Shown here: in pieces, positions 38,861 through 38,902 of the stretch
How the letters are laid out: each line of letters starts with the position of its first letter
Numbering within the stretch: position 1 is the stretch's first letter
Assembly (NCBI GenBank): GCA_041748075.1
Contig: JBGTDX010000169.1
Coordinates: 1-38,902 of the forward strand
Direction: 5' to 3'
DNA from: JBGSYJ01 sp041748075
GTDB lineage: Bacteria; Acidobacteriota; Thermoanaerobaculia; Gp7-AA8
Length of the DNA: 38,902 nucleotides
The notes under the pieces: generated by a model
Database searches by the model: none
Seen by the model: only the letters and a program-made list of their open reading frames with translations
What the model was told of the DNA's origin: nothing
Made by a program: the position numbers and the translations under genes

Positions 38861-38902
38861 CGGCGCGCGCAGGCGCGCCATACAGCTCTGGCCCCGGGCT
38901 CT
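38861..38902 (+). repeat. GC-rich dispersed repeat fragment at window end
   Basis: GGCGCGCGCAGGCGCGCC followed by ATACAGCTCTGGCCCCGGGC resembles 15187-15228 in the same orientation and is cut by the window edge. The 70 bases before it (38791-38860) show no gene. Confidence 0.5.

Overview
The window looks like a chromosomal segment of an Acidobacteriota-type or similar GC-rich, Gram-negative soil or sediment bacterium. This is an inference from about 60% GC, a membrane Ser/Thr kinase fused to a PD40/WD40-like propeller, many interspersed 'CATCCTGAGCGAAGCGAAGG' palindromes, and short-form HisG with HisZ. No rRNA, tRNA, CRISPR array or intact insertion sequence was seen.

Left part (1-6.8 kb): an RlmA-type rRNA methyltransferase, a PutP-like Na+/solute symporter, a class A penicillin-binding protein and, convergent to them, a large adenosine-deaminase-like hydrolase.

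Histidine operon (6.86-14.36 kb): a sigma70-type promoter, a leader peptide with five His codons in seven, and mutually exclusive hairpins ending in a U-tract terminator form a readable ribosome-mediated attenuator. It is followed by hisZ-hisG-hisD-hisC-hisB-hisH-hisAF-hisIE. All seven junctions overlap by four bases (ATGA or GTGA). HisA and HisF are one continuous 507-residue reading frame. An SDR gene follows with a one-base overlap.

Middle (15-23.5 kb): the kinase-propeller gene with an almost leaderless promoter, a small possibly broken gene, a ROK kinase divergent from proC, a repeat-rich small lipoprotein with its own terminator, a GT39-like membrane glycosyltransferase, a dienelactone hydrolase and a decayed spermidine synthase.

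23.6-23.95 kb, minus strand: an apparently undescribed structured RNA of about 320 nt. It has a promoter, four A hairpins alternating with three B hairpins in roughly 80-nt units, and a strong intrinsic terminator. The hairpin stems change between copies but stay paired, and in the A stems the imperfect pairs become G-U only on the minus strand.

Accessory stress island (24.2-38.6 kb): TauE/SafE exporter, stand-alone cyclic-nucleotide-binding protein, Acg-type nitroreductase, alpha/beta hydrolase, GNAT-acyl-CoA synthetase fusion, two CBS-pair proteins, Fic enzyme, DUF5335 protein and a partial copy, exported rhodanese, Zn alcohol dehydrogenase, VIT1/CCC1 transporter and OsmC protein, with remnants of PEP synthase and a P-type ATPase. 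The content recalls the mycobacterial DosR dormancy regulon, but several promoters carry a CRP/FNR-like 16-bp dyad (consensus about YGTGACGvCAnkCACR) 50-95 bp before the start codon. The window is bracketed by a perfect 91-bp inverted repeat (1-91 and 38651-38741).
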